A stretch of DNA of 47,641 bases from Methylococcales bacterium (GTDB taxonomy: Bacteria; Pseudomonadota; Gammaproteobacteria; Methylococcales; Methylomonadaceae), in the NCBI GenBank assembly GCA_028715725.1, contig JAQURG010000025.1, positions 1-47,641 of the forward strand, written 5' to 3'. Shown in pieces: positions 39,943 through 47,641 of the stretch (position 1 is the first letter of the stretch; each line of letters begins with the position of its first letter). The notes beneath the pieces were generated by a model that saw only the letters and a list, made by a program, of their open reading frames with translations, made no database searches and was not told where the DNA came from. The position numbers and the translations under genes are program-made.

Positions 39943-41004
39943 TTATGAACCTGAGGACCGTTCAGAAAAAAAATTGGCTTTAATAAATTCCAGCTCGGGA
40001 ATTAAAGTTTCCCTGGAAAAGTAACGGTGTAGGTCGCTATCCCTATTCGGATGCTCTGCTAATGAGCGCACAACCAAATCCCCGATATAAGGCCGGAAGT
40101 GCGACGCCTCATAATAGTTGCAGTCATCTTTCGTTATCTTGTTGTAATACATGAAATTATAAAAGTCAGTGATCGTCACGAGTTGAGTAACAAACAGCTC
40201 ATAATCACTAACCTCTATAGCATCAAGCTGATGGTTATTAAAGGGTGAAAGAAATACGGTCAGCTTGACATTTTTCTCGTCAAGCAAGCTTTTAATACGG
40301 GCTATCGCAGCTAAGGTCTCGCTGAGCAGGGAGGTGTTCAGCTTTTTTCGTAACTTGTTGCCATCTCTAAACAAAAAATCATCGCTGGCCTTATATAAAT
40401 CACAATTCGTATCGATTTGTTTATCGCGCAAAGGACGACTCCAGTAACCTTTAGTAAAGTCATATTCCATTTTATTTAACCCGCCAGTGTTGTTGCTAAT
40501 GGCTTCGCTTAACGCTAGAAAATTAATTTTGGCCAAAAAATCAAGTAGAAAACCATTTTTGGAGCGGCCCGAGATATCAGGATGTAATTCATCCAACTGT
40601 GCGTTTTTCGGGTCATGTCTATTACCTGCAGGCCAGTCAAGCTGTATGATCACATGAGACAAATCCGGCATGTTTTTTACCAGCCAGTCAATATACTTCT
40701 CGAATTCCGATGGTATACCCTCCAGTAAGGACAAATTATAAGTTTTTGCGCCCGGAAAATAGCTGTCTACAACTTCTGTTTTTATAACCCCGGGTCTTGA
40801 GCCGCCAATCAAAAAGGTGTTGTAATCCGGGTGGTTTTTCAGGTATTCAATTTTCATGTACCTCTCTTGCGGAAACCCGTATTCAGGGAAAAATTTCGTA
40901 CCAAAAACACCAAATGGATCAACTATATAGTTGACTGACCAGGCAGCCACAACGCCTAGCAGGGCGGTGCCAATGATGTAGCTAATAAATCGGGAAGAAG
41001 ACAT
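39943..41004 (-). CDS. Membrane-anchored SGNH-like protein, DltD-like partner of MBOAT
   Basis: This 353-residue protein has one N-terminal hydrophobic anchor (about 8-28) and a large domain outside the membrane. The segment LIGGSRPGVIK near residue 65 matches the Ser-bearing GxSR loop of DUF1574/DHHW-type SGNH proteins. EASHFRPYIGD near residue 300 gives the His of an ExxH pair in place of the usual DxxH. DltD, which passes D-Ala from the MBOAT protein DltB to teichoic acid, has the same topology and catalytic pattern. The gene follows the MBOAT gene by 48 bases. The role as final acyl-transfer enzyme is inferred from this context. Confidence 0.68.
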   Translation of the reverse strand: MSSSRFISYIIGTALLGVVAAWSVNYIVDPFGVFGTKFFPEYGFPQERYMKIEYLKNHPDYNTFLIGGSRPGVIKTEVVDSYFPGAKTYNLSLLEGIPSEFEKYIDWLVKNMPDLSHVIIQLDWPAGNRHDPKNAQLDELHPDISGRSKNGFLLDFLAKINFLALSEAISNNTGGLNKMEYDFTKGYWSRPLRDKQIDTNCDLYKASDDFLFRDGNKLRKKLNTSLLSETLAAIARIKSLLDEKNVKLTVFLSPFNNHQLDAIEVSDYELFVTQLVTITDFYNFMYYNKITKDDCNYYEASHFRPYIGDLVVRSLAEHPNRDSDLHRYFSRETLIPELEFIKANFFSERSSGS

Positions 41005-41052
41005 AATTAAAACCTGGAATGCATGATTGTTGCCGTTATCGTGTTGTTCTCG

Positions 41053-42453
41053 CTAGAAACCACGATAGATGGCACCCGAAGTTCCGCCTGTACTCGCCAT
41101 CAGCATGCTAAGCAGGAGAGAAGCGCAGGAAAAAACGCACCAACGCCAGGATGGATTGAAATTACGCGCAAGCTCATTGGAGTTTGGCGCGACGAACGCG
41201 ACAGCCGCACCGACCAGAAAGATGAGGTAGCGGACCCCGCCTTGTTCGAATACGCCGTGGTATTCAATACCATTCACCCCCAGCATACTTGAGAGAACCG
41301 CGTATGCCTGTGTCCAGCCATCCGCACGAAACACGACAAAGGCGACTATCAGAAAGAAAAACGTGAGACTCCAGGCTAGCTGCCCTGGTAGTTTCATCTT
41401 GGTTTTACGCCAATAGTGATTTATTACGATAGCCAAGCCATGCAGAAGACCAAAGATCAGGAATGTCCAGGCAGCGCCGTGCCAAATTCCGGCAATCGTC
41501 ATCGCCACAATAGTCACCAGCATGGCTTTGCCGAAAGTGAGCGGCCGTACGGACCGGGCCATCGGCGTATATAGATAAGTCGTGATGAAGTTCGACAACG
41601 TGATATGCCAGCGTTTCCAAAAATCAATAATGGACAATGCCTTGAATGGACTATTGAAGTTTTCTGGCAAGTTCAGGCCCAACATCAGGCCGACCCCTAT
41701 CGCCATGTCCGAGTAACCGCTGAAATCGAAGTACAACTGAAACGTGTACGACACACCGGTAAGCCAGCCTTCCGCTAAACCAAGCTGTGCCGCTGCCGAG
41801 AAGCCTTCATCGGCAAAGCGTCCAAATGACTGATCGGCCAGCACTACCTTTTTGAAGAGACCGATGATAAAGATCATGAGACCGGTCGCAAGCTGCTTTT
41901 CACTTGAGTGTTCTATCGAATTGAGTTGCGGCAAGAAGATTCCTCCCCGGGTGATTGGCCCAGCCGCAATATAAGGGAAAAAAGAGATGAAAGTCGCATG
42001 CTCGAGCAGCGGCGCTGGAGCTATCATTTCCTCAGAGCAATCGACAAGATACATGATCTGCTGAATAGTAAAAAAGCTAATCCCTAACGGCAGCACAAAA
42101 GCAGGCAAACTGGGATGCCAGCCCAACAGCCCACCGATGTTATCGGCAATAAAATGACTGTATTTGAAAATCACAAGCAGAGCGACGTTGAGCGTGATAC
42201 CGAGCATCAGCCAGCGCTGTCGCAAAGGGCCAAGAGCTGAGCCTTGAATGCGGTCTGCGATGAACCAATTCATGACGAGCGAACCGAGCAAGAGCGGCAG
42301 CGTCTCCACGCTTGAAACCGCATAGAAAACAAGCGACGCGATGAGAAAAAGCCACTTTCTAGCAATGGATCGCCCGCACGTGCATAGCGCCCAATTCATG
42401 ATTACGCCTGCGGGGAGAAACAGCAGAAAGAACGAGAACGTATGCAATTCCAT
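41053..42453 (-). CDS. MBOAT-family O-acyltransferase (DltB/AlgI-like)
   Basis: This 466-residue integral membrane protein has about 11 hydrophobic segments. GIWHGAAWTFLIFGLLHG near residue 325 contains the conserved MBOAT histidine. LYFDFSGYSDMAIG near 220 and ENFNSPFKALSIIDFWKRWHITLS in short pieces (NFNSPF, DFWKRWHI) are family hallmarks. Such proteins move an acyl group from a cytoplasmic carrier across the membrane. The ATG at 42453 overlaps the stop of the unknown 110-residue gene (TGATG). The region appears richer in GC than its neighbours. Confidence 0.9.
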   Translation of the reverse strand: MELHTFSFFLLFLPAGVIMNWALCTCGRSIARKWLFLIASLVFYAVSSVETLPLLLGSLVMNWFIADRIQGSALGPLRQRWLMLGITLNVALLVIFKYSHFIADNIGGLLGWHPSLPAFVLPLGISFFTIQQIMYLVDCSEEMIAPAPLLEHATFISFFPYIAAGPITRGGIFLPQLNSIEHSSEKQLATGLMIFIIGLFKKVVLADQSFGRFADEGFSAAAQLGLAEGWLTGVSYTFQLYFDFSGYSDMAIGVGLMLGLNLPENFNSPFKALSIIDFWKRWHITLSNFITTYLYTPMARSVRPLTFGKAMLVTIVAMTIAGIWHGAAWTFLIFGLLHGLAIVINHYWRKTKMKLPGQLAWSLTFFFLIVAFVVFRADGWTQAYAVLSSMLGVNGIEYHGVFEQGGVRYLIFLVGAAVAFVAPNSNELARNFNPSWRWCVFSCASLLLSMLMASTGGTSGAIYRGF

Positions 42454-42785
42454 CAGATCAGAACTCCAGTCGTGACCGGCAGATCAATGCAAGTTATGAT
42501 GCTTGCTAGTTTGGACAACAGATACCCGCAAGCCTGTATGACGCCGTTCACCGTAGCGTGCTGGCCAGCAGGGTTTTGGTTCGCGGCAAACTTGCCGGGT
42601 GTTCGCGCCTTAAACAGCGCTTCTATAGTGTAGCGAGCCTTCAAATCCACTCCAATAGGTTTGTCCGCGCAAAGATGAACAGTTTTATACGTAGCGGTGG
42701 GATTAACGGGTATTTCATTTGAAAACCGGCATATTTCATCTATGTGGGGAAAATGGTAGTTTTTTGTCATCGGAAACATCTGCAT
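42453..42785 (-). CDS. Unknown 110-residue protein coupled to the MBOAT gene
   Basis: I do not recognise a family. The product has no signal peptide and no clear membrane helix; it looks like a small soluble alpha/beta protein (VHLCADKPIGVDLKARYTIE in the middle, GQHATVNGVIQACGYLL near the end). The stop TGA shares its A with the MBOAT start codon, a strong sign that it is translated. Two possible starts (ATGAATG, shared by two frames) lie after AAGGAAAA; the in-frame one is at 42785. The first, in another frame, gives a 17-residue peptide only. A carrier-protein-related enzyme is one guess from context. Confidence 0.5.
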   Translation of the reverse strand: MQMFPMTKNYHFPHIDEICRFSNEIPVNPTATYKTVHLCADKPIGVDLKARYTIEALFKARTPGKFAANQNPAGQHATVNGVIQACGYLLSKLASIITCIDLPVTTGVLI

Positions 42786-42873
42786 TCATTGTTTATTTTT
42801 CCTTTGGCATAAATGCTTATACAATAAATAAAAACTTTAGGTGAATTCAATTATCAATTCTCCATTCTTATAT

Positions 42874-43284
42874 TTAAGATAAGATTTCAATTAAACCAAT
42901 GCCCATAACGCTGTAAAACGAGACTTTTCGATTACCAAACAAGGGCGCTGGTTTGGCAGGAGAAACACAGACCACCCTGTTGCCAATTTCTTCGAATTTG
43001 GCAAGCACTGCATCCAGATTGGTCGTTTCGTAACATATATGATAAACAATACCGGAAGGATGTTGCGTTGTCAGGTTATCAATAGGGCCTTTTGTTTCAC
43101 TTGGCCAGATAATTTCTATGGCTGGTTCGGTTTCATGTGTGCATAGCATCAAAAAAACGTTCTGACCAGGATCGAAAACAGTTTCGCCCACAGTATAACC
43201 AAGAGCTGAAACAAAAGTCGTTGCAGGCTGTGGTTTCTTAACCGCGAGTCCAAGATGGTGAAAAGTAAGATTAGGAATTGTCAT
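42874..43284 (-). CDS. VOC-superfamily protein (glyoxalase/methylmalonyl-CoA epimerase-like)
   Basis: This 136-residue protein reads as a single VOC unit. TFHHLGLAV near residue 8, VYHICYETTNLDAVL near residue 85 and the terminal GIGLIEIL supply His and Glu residues at positions used for metal binding in methylmalonyl-CoA epimerases. IEIIWPSE in the middle gives another Glu. I use the ATG at 43284; the frame is open to a GTG at 43371, which has no better ribosome site. In a cluster with an acyl carrier protein, it might epimerise or isomerise the carrier-bound acyl group. This is inference; detoxification (glyoxalase) is an alternative. Confidence 0.72.
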   Translation of the reverse strand: MTIPNLTFHHLGLAVKKPQPATTFVSALGYTVGETVFDPGQNVFLMLCTHETEPAIEIIWPSETKGPIDNLTTQHPSGIVYHICYETTNLDAVLAKFEEIGNRVVCVSPAKPAPLFGNRKVSFYSVMGIGLIEILS

Positions 43285-43381
43285 ATTAGCTTGCGGATTA
43301 AAATCATAGATACCTATGTCGTTGCAACATTGCTCCCTCCCAAATGCGGCATCAGTAGAAGATCGCTCCACGAGTAGCTGT

Positions 43382-43621
43382 TCATCGCTTCATTTTTTTC
43401 TTCATAAGCTCGATCATATCGCCAACGTTATTAAGAGTCTCAAGCTCTCCAAGCGCAAAACGAATTTTGAATTCCTGCTCGATAACCGAAACAAGGTTTA
43501 TATGCGCCAGAGAATCCCAGCCTTCGACGTTCTTGGCGCTTGATGACGTAGTGATGACCAGGTCATTGTTTTCCAGAACCTCACGAAAGATCGGTTGTAA
43601 CCGATCAAGTATTTCATTCAT
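43382..43621 (-). CDS. Acyl carrier protein
   Basis: The 79-residue acidic protein has the phosphopantetheine site GWDSLAHI with Ser37, preceded by an EVLENNDLVI helix and followed by an EQEFKIRF segment, as in DltC- and FkbJ-type carriers. The frame stays open upstream to 43750, but the ATG at 43621 overlaps the end of the FkbH-like gene by eight bases and gives a standard carrier length. Coupling to the glyceryl-loading enzyme suggests that it carries a glyceryl-derived group. Confidence 0.85.
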   Translation of the reverse strand: MNEILDRLQPIFREVLENNDLVITTSSSAKNVEGWDSLAHINLVSVIEQEFKIRFALGELETLNNVGDMIELMKKKMKR

Positions 43622-45455
43622 TGTTATCCTCGCTAATGTGTGTGTTCTTCGGTGTGTATGCAAGAACATCGAGCTTCCACTCGCTGCCTTGTTCATTACT
43701 GTTAAGCAACTCGAAGCCAAGTTTCTCGTAGTGGTCAGCCACAAGTCCATTCTTGGGCGTCGGCAAATAGGTACCCTGAATCCATTTTATATTGCGTTTC
43801 CTTGCCTGCTCCACGAGTTTATCGAGCATAGCAATCTCGAGCTCCCTCTTGAGAACCCGGCAACTCATGAGCCAAAGGTCTATATGTAGCTCGTCCGACT
43901 CAACTCGGCCGACAACGATGCTCACGAGTCCGTTATCGCCGAATTTGTCAGCCAGCCTGCCGTACAGCGTGAGATAGCGTGGGTCACACCGCATTGCCTC
44001 TAACTCGCCGAGTGTGTAGCGCCGGGTGGTAAGGTTAAATTGATTGGTCTTGTTGGTCAACTGAGCGATCCGATCCATGTAGACCGGTGCAAACGGACGG
44101 ATCTCGGCTTTCATTTCGAGTGAATCGAGGAATTCTCCATAGTTTCCGTAGCTTGCCTGGACCAGGTTGCGTTGTGTATTCGACGCATAGTACGATGCCC
44201 GTTTGAGATCTTCGGCGGAGATATCGAGCGGCTCAAAGTAAAGCTGCCGGTCAAGTATCTCGACAAAGTTCGAAGGATCACTACCGATATTCGGAACTGC
44301 AACCATCGGCAAGCGCATCGCCACAAGCTCACGTTCGGCAGGATTGTCATCAAAGAACACAAGGCTGTCAAAGCCGATATTGAGTTCGTGCGAAATCTCT
44401 ACAATGGCTTCGTCTTTCTGACCCCAGCCCGCCTTGAAGGCAGAAAAATCTTCGAGGCTAAGAATACTGTCGGGATGTGAAAAGCCTTCCTGCGCAATTT
44501 TCGGATCGTTTTTCGAGCACACCGCAAGCAATACGCCGCGCCGCTTAAGCTCGAGACAGTAAAGCTGAATGGCAGTAAATGCCTCAGCTTCAGGCGTCTC
44601 GTTTCCAAGTCGCAGACCAGCCAATCCATCATCACCGATCACCCCGCCCCACAGCGTGTTATCCAGGTCGAGGATCAGGCACTTGCGGGTCTTCCCGTAT
44701 ACAGCGCGTACAATAGCAGCAATACTATGTGCGAGCGTTACCGTACCGGCTGGGCTCACGGCCAGTTTATAACTGAACCAATGCCGCTTCTCATGCCAAC
44801 GATCGAGGCCGACGACAGCGCTTTGATGAGCGATGTCATTGATAATAAGCCGCGGCAGTCTCTGCGAAGATCGAGCGAACTCAAGATTAAGATGACAAAG
44901 AAAACTGGCTCGACCATCACGGCGCGAAGCGTCCAGACCACCCATGCTCCGCTCCAGGGGAATATCGAAGTTATTTTGTATGACAGTGCAGCCTAAATCG
45001 TCTATCAGTTTGGTCCAGATCGCCTCGAAGCGCGCCAGTTCGGCAGAAAGCCGGGCGTCAACCTCTACTTCCGGTGCGAGTGGATCAGGCAAGCGAGCGT
45101 TAACCCAAGTCGTATGCACAACGGCAATCTGGGGTGCAAAGCTGCGCAACAACCCATCATCGACCAGCACGTCCTCTTCATACTTATTGTACTGCGACTC
45201 ATAAAATACGGGCCGTATGCCGGTATCGAGCAGAAACAACTCGAGAAAATCCCTGAGTTCGTTTGTGGTTGAACCGCCTAATAAGGCGATGCGTACATCG
45301 ATCGCAGCCGTCCGTCTGCTAAGCTCAGTCCGCAATGCACGACGCTTGCGCATGAGCACCCCAATATCGAACGGATACTCGAGCAATTTAGTCATGGAGG
45401 CTATTTCTTCAAAGGATGGGTTTAGGTTTTTCATCGTGTAATTTGCATAATCCAT
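43614..45455 (-). CDS. FkbH-like HAD-IIIC glyceryl transferase/phosphatase
   Basis: FkbH enzymes transfer a glyceryl unit from 1,3-bisphosphoglycerate to a carrier protein. This 613-residue protein has the three-part layout: an SGNH-like N-terminal region (LLGGSTTNELRDF near residue 58), the HAD domain with CLILDLDNTLWGGVIGDDG near residue 260 and FFDDNPAERE near 360, and a GNAT-like C-terminal region (NQFNLTTRRYT near 460). The ATG at 45455 is supported by position, though no clear ribosome site is seen; 45434 is an alternative. It heads the minus-strand cluster, divergent from the MarR gene by 66 bases. Confidence 0.87.
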   Translation of the reverse strand: MDYANYTMKNLNPSFEEIASMTKLLEYPFDIGVLMRKRRALRTELSRRTAAIDVRIALLGGSTTNELRDFLELFLLDTGIRPVFYESQYNKYEEDVLVDDGLLRSFAPQIAVVHTTWVNARLPDPLAPEVEVDARLSAELARFEAIWTKLIDDLGCTVIQNNFDIPLERSMGGLDASRRDGRASFLCHLNLEFARSSQRLPRLIINDIAHQSAVVGLDRWHEKRHWFSYKLAVSPAGTVTLAHSIAAIVRAVYGKTRKCLILDLDNTLWGGVIGDDGLAGLRLGNETPEAEAFTAIQLYCLELKRRGVLLAVCSKNDPKIAQEGFSHPDSILSLEDFSAFKAGWGQKDEAIVEISHELNIGFDSLVFFDDNPAERELVAMRLPMVAVPNIGSDPSNFVEILDRQLYFEPLDISAEDLKRASYYASNTQRNLVQASYGNYGEFLDSLEMKAEIRPFAPVYMDRIAQLTNKTNQFNLTTRRYTLGELEAMRCDPRYLTLYGRLADKFGDNGLVSIVVGRVESDELHIDLWLMSCRVLKRELEIAMLDKLVEQARKRNIKWIQGTYLPTPKNGLVADHYEKLGFELLNSNEQGSEWKLDVLAYTPKNTHISEDNNE

Positions 45456-45521
45456 TTATAATTACGAGTAATACTATAACGTAAAGATATAGAAAATACA
45501 ATTATACAAATATAATATTAC
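45456..45521. promoter_or_regulatory. Divergent promoter/operator region between fkbH-like and marR genes
   Basis: This 66-base AT-rich spacer must hold both promoters. ATTAC-GA-GTAAT at 45461-45472 is a perfect short palindrome near the fkbH-like start, with the flanks TTATA and TATAA extending the symmetry. It is a candidate operator for the MarR protein encoded beside it. Confidence 0.5.
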
Positions 45522-45992
45522 ATGCTTATTAAATACTTTAGCACTCATTCTAAATTCGGCTTTCTAAGTTACGAAATCAGCCATATTATTCGTCAGCGCT
45601 TTAACAAGGAAGCGGAAAACATCGGCTTGACTCATGCCCAATGGCGAACATTAATACATCTGTCAGACAATGAAAACTGCCGCCAGATCGACCTGGCCCA
45701 ATGCCTCGAAATCCAGCCGATTACGCTCGCAAGGCAGATCGACTTGCTGGAAGAGGCCGGACTGGTTCGACGCAATAAAGACAGCGCAGACCGGCGCGCT
45801 TACCGTCTGGAGCTCATGCCCAAAGCGCACGTTATTATACAGGAACTCTGGAATATTGCCGACGCTGTAGAGGCGAAGGTACTTAGCACATTGACGAATC
45901 AGGAGCAAGAACAACTGGCGGAGCTGCTTTTACGTATCCAAACCAGCATCGATATCAATTCGATACCGGATAATTCCACCCTTGATGATTAA
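45522..45992 (+). CDS. MarR-family transcriptional regulator (intact paralogue)
   Basis: This 156-residue winged-helix regulator reads FLSYEISHIIRQRF, then HAQWRTLIHL, CRQIDLAQCLEIQPITL as recognition region and LVRRNKDSADRRAY as the wing. It is a close paralogue of the broken regulator at 37959-38347. It is divergent from the fkbH-like gene, the usual arrangement for a MarR protein controlling its neighbour. The signal is not known; the family often senses small phenolic or thioester compounds. Confidence 0.88.
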   Translation: MLIKYFSTHSKFGFLSYEISHIIRQRFNKEAENIGLTHAQWRTLIHLSDNENCRQIDLAQCLEIQPITLARQIDLLEEAGLVRRNKDSADRRAYRLELMPKAHVIIQELWNIADAVEAKVLSTLTNQEQEQLAELLLRIQTSIDINSIPDNSTLDD

Positions 45993-46524
45993 TCTCCTTA
46001 ACATCATCTAAGCCTAGCCTCTTATCTATCTGGATAAAAAGCTCATGCGCATTGCCCCTGCTGGTATTTTTGTCTATAACCATATTCTGCTCTTTATACT
46101 CAAAAAGAACAGGATTAACCTGGCTATATGCCGGCAATAATTCCAAAAGCCATCGCTTTTTCAATCATTGCCGGGGCTGACACTAAAGTCGGGCTTTTTT
46201 ATGCCTCATTTCCTACAGTGTCAATATCGCAACTTATATGAAAAGTAACTCGGCGATATCTTGACGATGGCTTATTAATAATATTAATGAACAAAATGGT
46301 CATCAAATGTCGGCATGAAAAGCGCGGATACGGATCGACAATATGAATCAAGCCGACGCTGCTGGACCGCTCCGCATACGACTGTCAGCAAACTGCCAAT
46401 TATAGTTTCGCATTACACTCTAACTTCTGGTCATGCTTGGGGATTTTTTGAGATTATTGACAATGACAGGCTAATGGGAGACCCTGAACATCTAAATCTT
46501 ATACATATTCCCAGGGAAAGAAAA
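45993..46524. other. Gap between marR and the hotdog-fold gene
   Basis: About 530 bases without a gene I would call. A short open frame on the minus strand (45955-46164) overlaps the end of marR and resembles nothing known. GGGGCTGACACTAAAGTCGGGCTTTTTT near 46172-46200 (core given only) ends in a T-run and might be a weak plus-strand terminator. The frame of the next gene is open from 46315, but its ribosome site is at 46510. Confidence 0.35.
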
Positions 46525-47454
46525 ATGAAAGATGAGGCCTTTACTTTTGACCAGATTCATATTGAAGTAGCCCGTAATGCTACAGATGACTTTAATTTGT
46601 TTCATGATAAACATAAATGGTTACAGATTACTCATAACCCGTTCAAAGGCCCTATTGTTCTGGGTTACCAGCTAAATACCCTGATCGAGTATCAGATGTG
46701 CCTCTACAGAACAGCCCATCATGAAAACAGCATTATTGCCGAAAACCATCTGCGCTTCAGTAATTACCAGATTACTTTTGTAAATGCTGTCCGGCCGCGG
46801 ATGCCGGTTTATCTGAATATTAAAAAGACTCTGGTTAAAACCATTCCCAACCTGACCCTGTGCAATCGTATTGCCATGAAATCAGACGGTAAAACGGTAT
46901 TGCTGGGGTTTAAGAAGGAAACTCCAGAACCATTATTTTTACCCGATACTAGATTTAATAATTTACCTGATCTTAACGAAATTCCTGACTGTACCACGAT
47001 TCCCGGCACAGATTATTTTCTTAAACGGAAATTCATGAATAACGGTTCTGTTAAAAATTTTCTGTCGGGATCTTTAGCCGAGCAGTCTCATTATTTTGAT
47101 GAGCTGACTCAATTTGCACATTACCCGGAAATATTTCCTTGCAGCCTTACATCAGGCGCCTTACTGGAAAAAGCACAACTGGAAAACCATGACTTTAAGC
47201 TCAACCCGATGGTCTATACTTCTCATGAAATTTCCATAGACCGGCAATATTTAAGCCAGCTTAAAAACAATGATAAACTGCATATTCTGGTTAAGCAGCT
47301 TCCGGAATCCAGCGATAATACATTAAACCAGACCAACATTATGCTGAGAACTTATCAGTGTTACGGCCTGTTACAGAATAACAAGGTTTTATTCAGGATG
47401 ACGATGAACCTTGTACCTTTAGAGGAAATACTCAAAAATTTAAGAGAGAACTAA
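46525..47454 (+). CDS. Hotdog-fold (MaoC dehydratase-like) protein
   Basis: This 309-residue protein appears to be a double hotdog. The N-terminal half has NATDDFNLFHDKHK (residues about 15-28) and NPFKGPIVLGYQLNTLIE, matching the Asp/His segment and glycine turn of MaoC-type hydratases. The C-terminal half (from about residue 185) looks like a second, degenerate hotdog without the pair. The ATG at 46525 follows AGGGAAAG, so the 70 upstream codons are left out. It may act on acyl-carrier or CoA thioesters. It is beyond the MarR gene from the acyl carrier cluster, on the other strand, so a link is only suggestive. Confidence 0.55.
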   Translation: MKDEAFTFDQIHIEVARNATDDFNLFHDKHKWLQITHNPFKGPIVLGYQLNTLIEYQMCLYRTAHHENSIIAENHLRFSNYQITFVNAVRPRMPVYLNIKKTLVKTIPNLTLCNRIAMKSDGKTVLLGFKKETPEPLFLPDTRFNNLPDLNEIPDCTTIPGTDYFLKRKFMNNGSVKNFLSGSLAEQSHYFDELTQFAHYPEIFPCSLTSGALLEKAQLENHDFKLNPMVYTSHEISIDRQYLSQLKNNDKLHILVKQLPESSDNTLNQTNIMLRTYQCYGLLQNNKVLFRMTMNLVPLEEILKNLREN

Positions 47455-47510
47455 AATAACGATTTTATAAGATTCAATTAAGTTCATGAATCCTTAATAT
47501 GAAAGGCTTA

Positions 47511-47641
47511 GAAGCTGTTTGGAAACTTCCGCTTCAAGCCAGGCGATTCAGCATAATACGCGTCATGGCGATGACAATCCAGATTTCGTCAGTGCGGGTA
47601 AGGCGCTCGTAGCTTTTGCTGAGACGGCGTAAGTGGTTCAA
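47511..47641 (-). mobile_element. IS5-like insertion sequence, right end (cut by window edge)
   Basis: GAAGCTGTTTGGAAACTTCC at 47511-47530 looks like a terminal inverted repeat, and the transposase reading frame ends right inside it. The rest of the element lies outside the window. Confidence 0.7.
47534..47641 (-). CDS. IS5-family transposase, C-terminal 35 residues (partial)
   Basis: The last 35 codons read HLRRLSKSYERL and then IWIVIAMTRIMLNRLA, the C-terminal end typical of IS5-family DDE transposases, with stop TGA at 47534-47536. The gene enters from beyond the window's right edge. Confidence 0.8.
   Translation of the reverse strand: MNHLRRLSKSYERLTRTDEIWIVIAMTRIMLNRLA

Noticed and set aside
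45955-46164. A 69-residue minus-strand frame overlapping the marR end
   Set aside because: It overlaps a well supported gene antisense and shows no recognisable motif or ribosome site.

Overview
The window looks like chromosome from a gammaproteobacterial methylotroph, most likely a methanotroph of the Methylococcales. The best evidence is a complete pqqABCDE set, whose PqqA peptide has the sequence type seen in methanol oxidisers, together with a hexameric-type citrate synthase, LPS core genes of gammaproteobacterial type and an exported copper-protein pair. No methane monooxygenase or methanol dehydrogenase gene lies in the window, so the assignment is an inference.

Layout. Positions 1-12275 hold an LPS core block: heptose synthesis (hldD, hldE, gmhA), lipid A flippase msbA, an O-antigen ligase-like protein and five glycosyltransferases. 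Most are on the minus strand with overlapping ends. Positions 11847-15434 hold envelope genes: a Tat-exported superoxide reductase-like protein, a membrane protein, a frameshifted DedA/YqaA gene, a membrane-anchored cupredoxin and a membrane-anchored periplasmic protein. Housekeeping genes follow: pgi (plus), then guaB-guaA-tadA (minus). Positions 21556-30035 carry a giant transglutaminase/DUF2126 protein, gltA, a circularly permuted ATP-grasp/alpha-E protein and a second transglutaminase. This set usually travels with the proteasome-like peptidase Anbu, and an anbu gene is present, but about 9 kb away at 38797. Between them lie a ParA-like ATPase, the pqq operon and a small membrane protein.

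Positions 35508-38347 are a scar. A degenerate IS3-family element (36687-37958) sits between the STAS tail of a SulP transporter, still coupled to a universal stress protein gene, and a MarR gene broken at both ends. An intact MarR paralogue is at 45522.

Positions 39943-45455 are the most interesting part: a minus-strand cluster of FkbH-like glyceryl transferase, acyl carrier protein, VOC protein, an unknown 110-residue protein, MBOAT acyltransferase and a membrane-anchored SGNH-like protein. The logic matches the Dlt (D-alanylation) pathway, with an FkbH enzyme in the place of DltA. I propose that it moves a glyceryl or similar hydroxyacyl group from a carrier protein across the membrane onto an envelope glycan. 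The cluster is divergent from the intact MarR gene and appears richer in GC than its surroundings. The window ends with a hotdog-fold protein gene and the 3' end of an IS5-like transposase.

All calls come from reading the sequence. Family names rest on recognised motifs and were not checked by database search.
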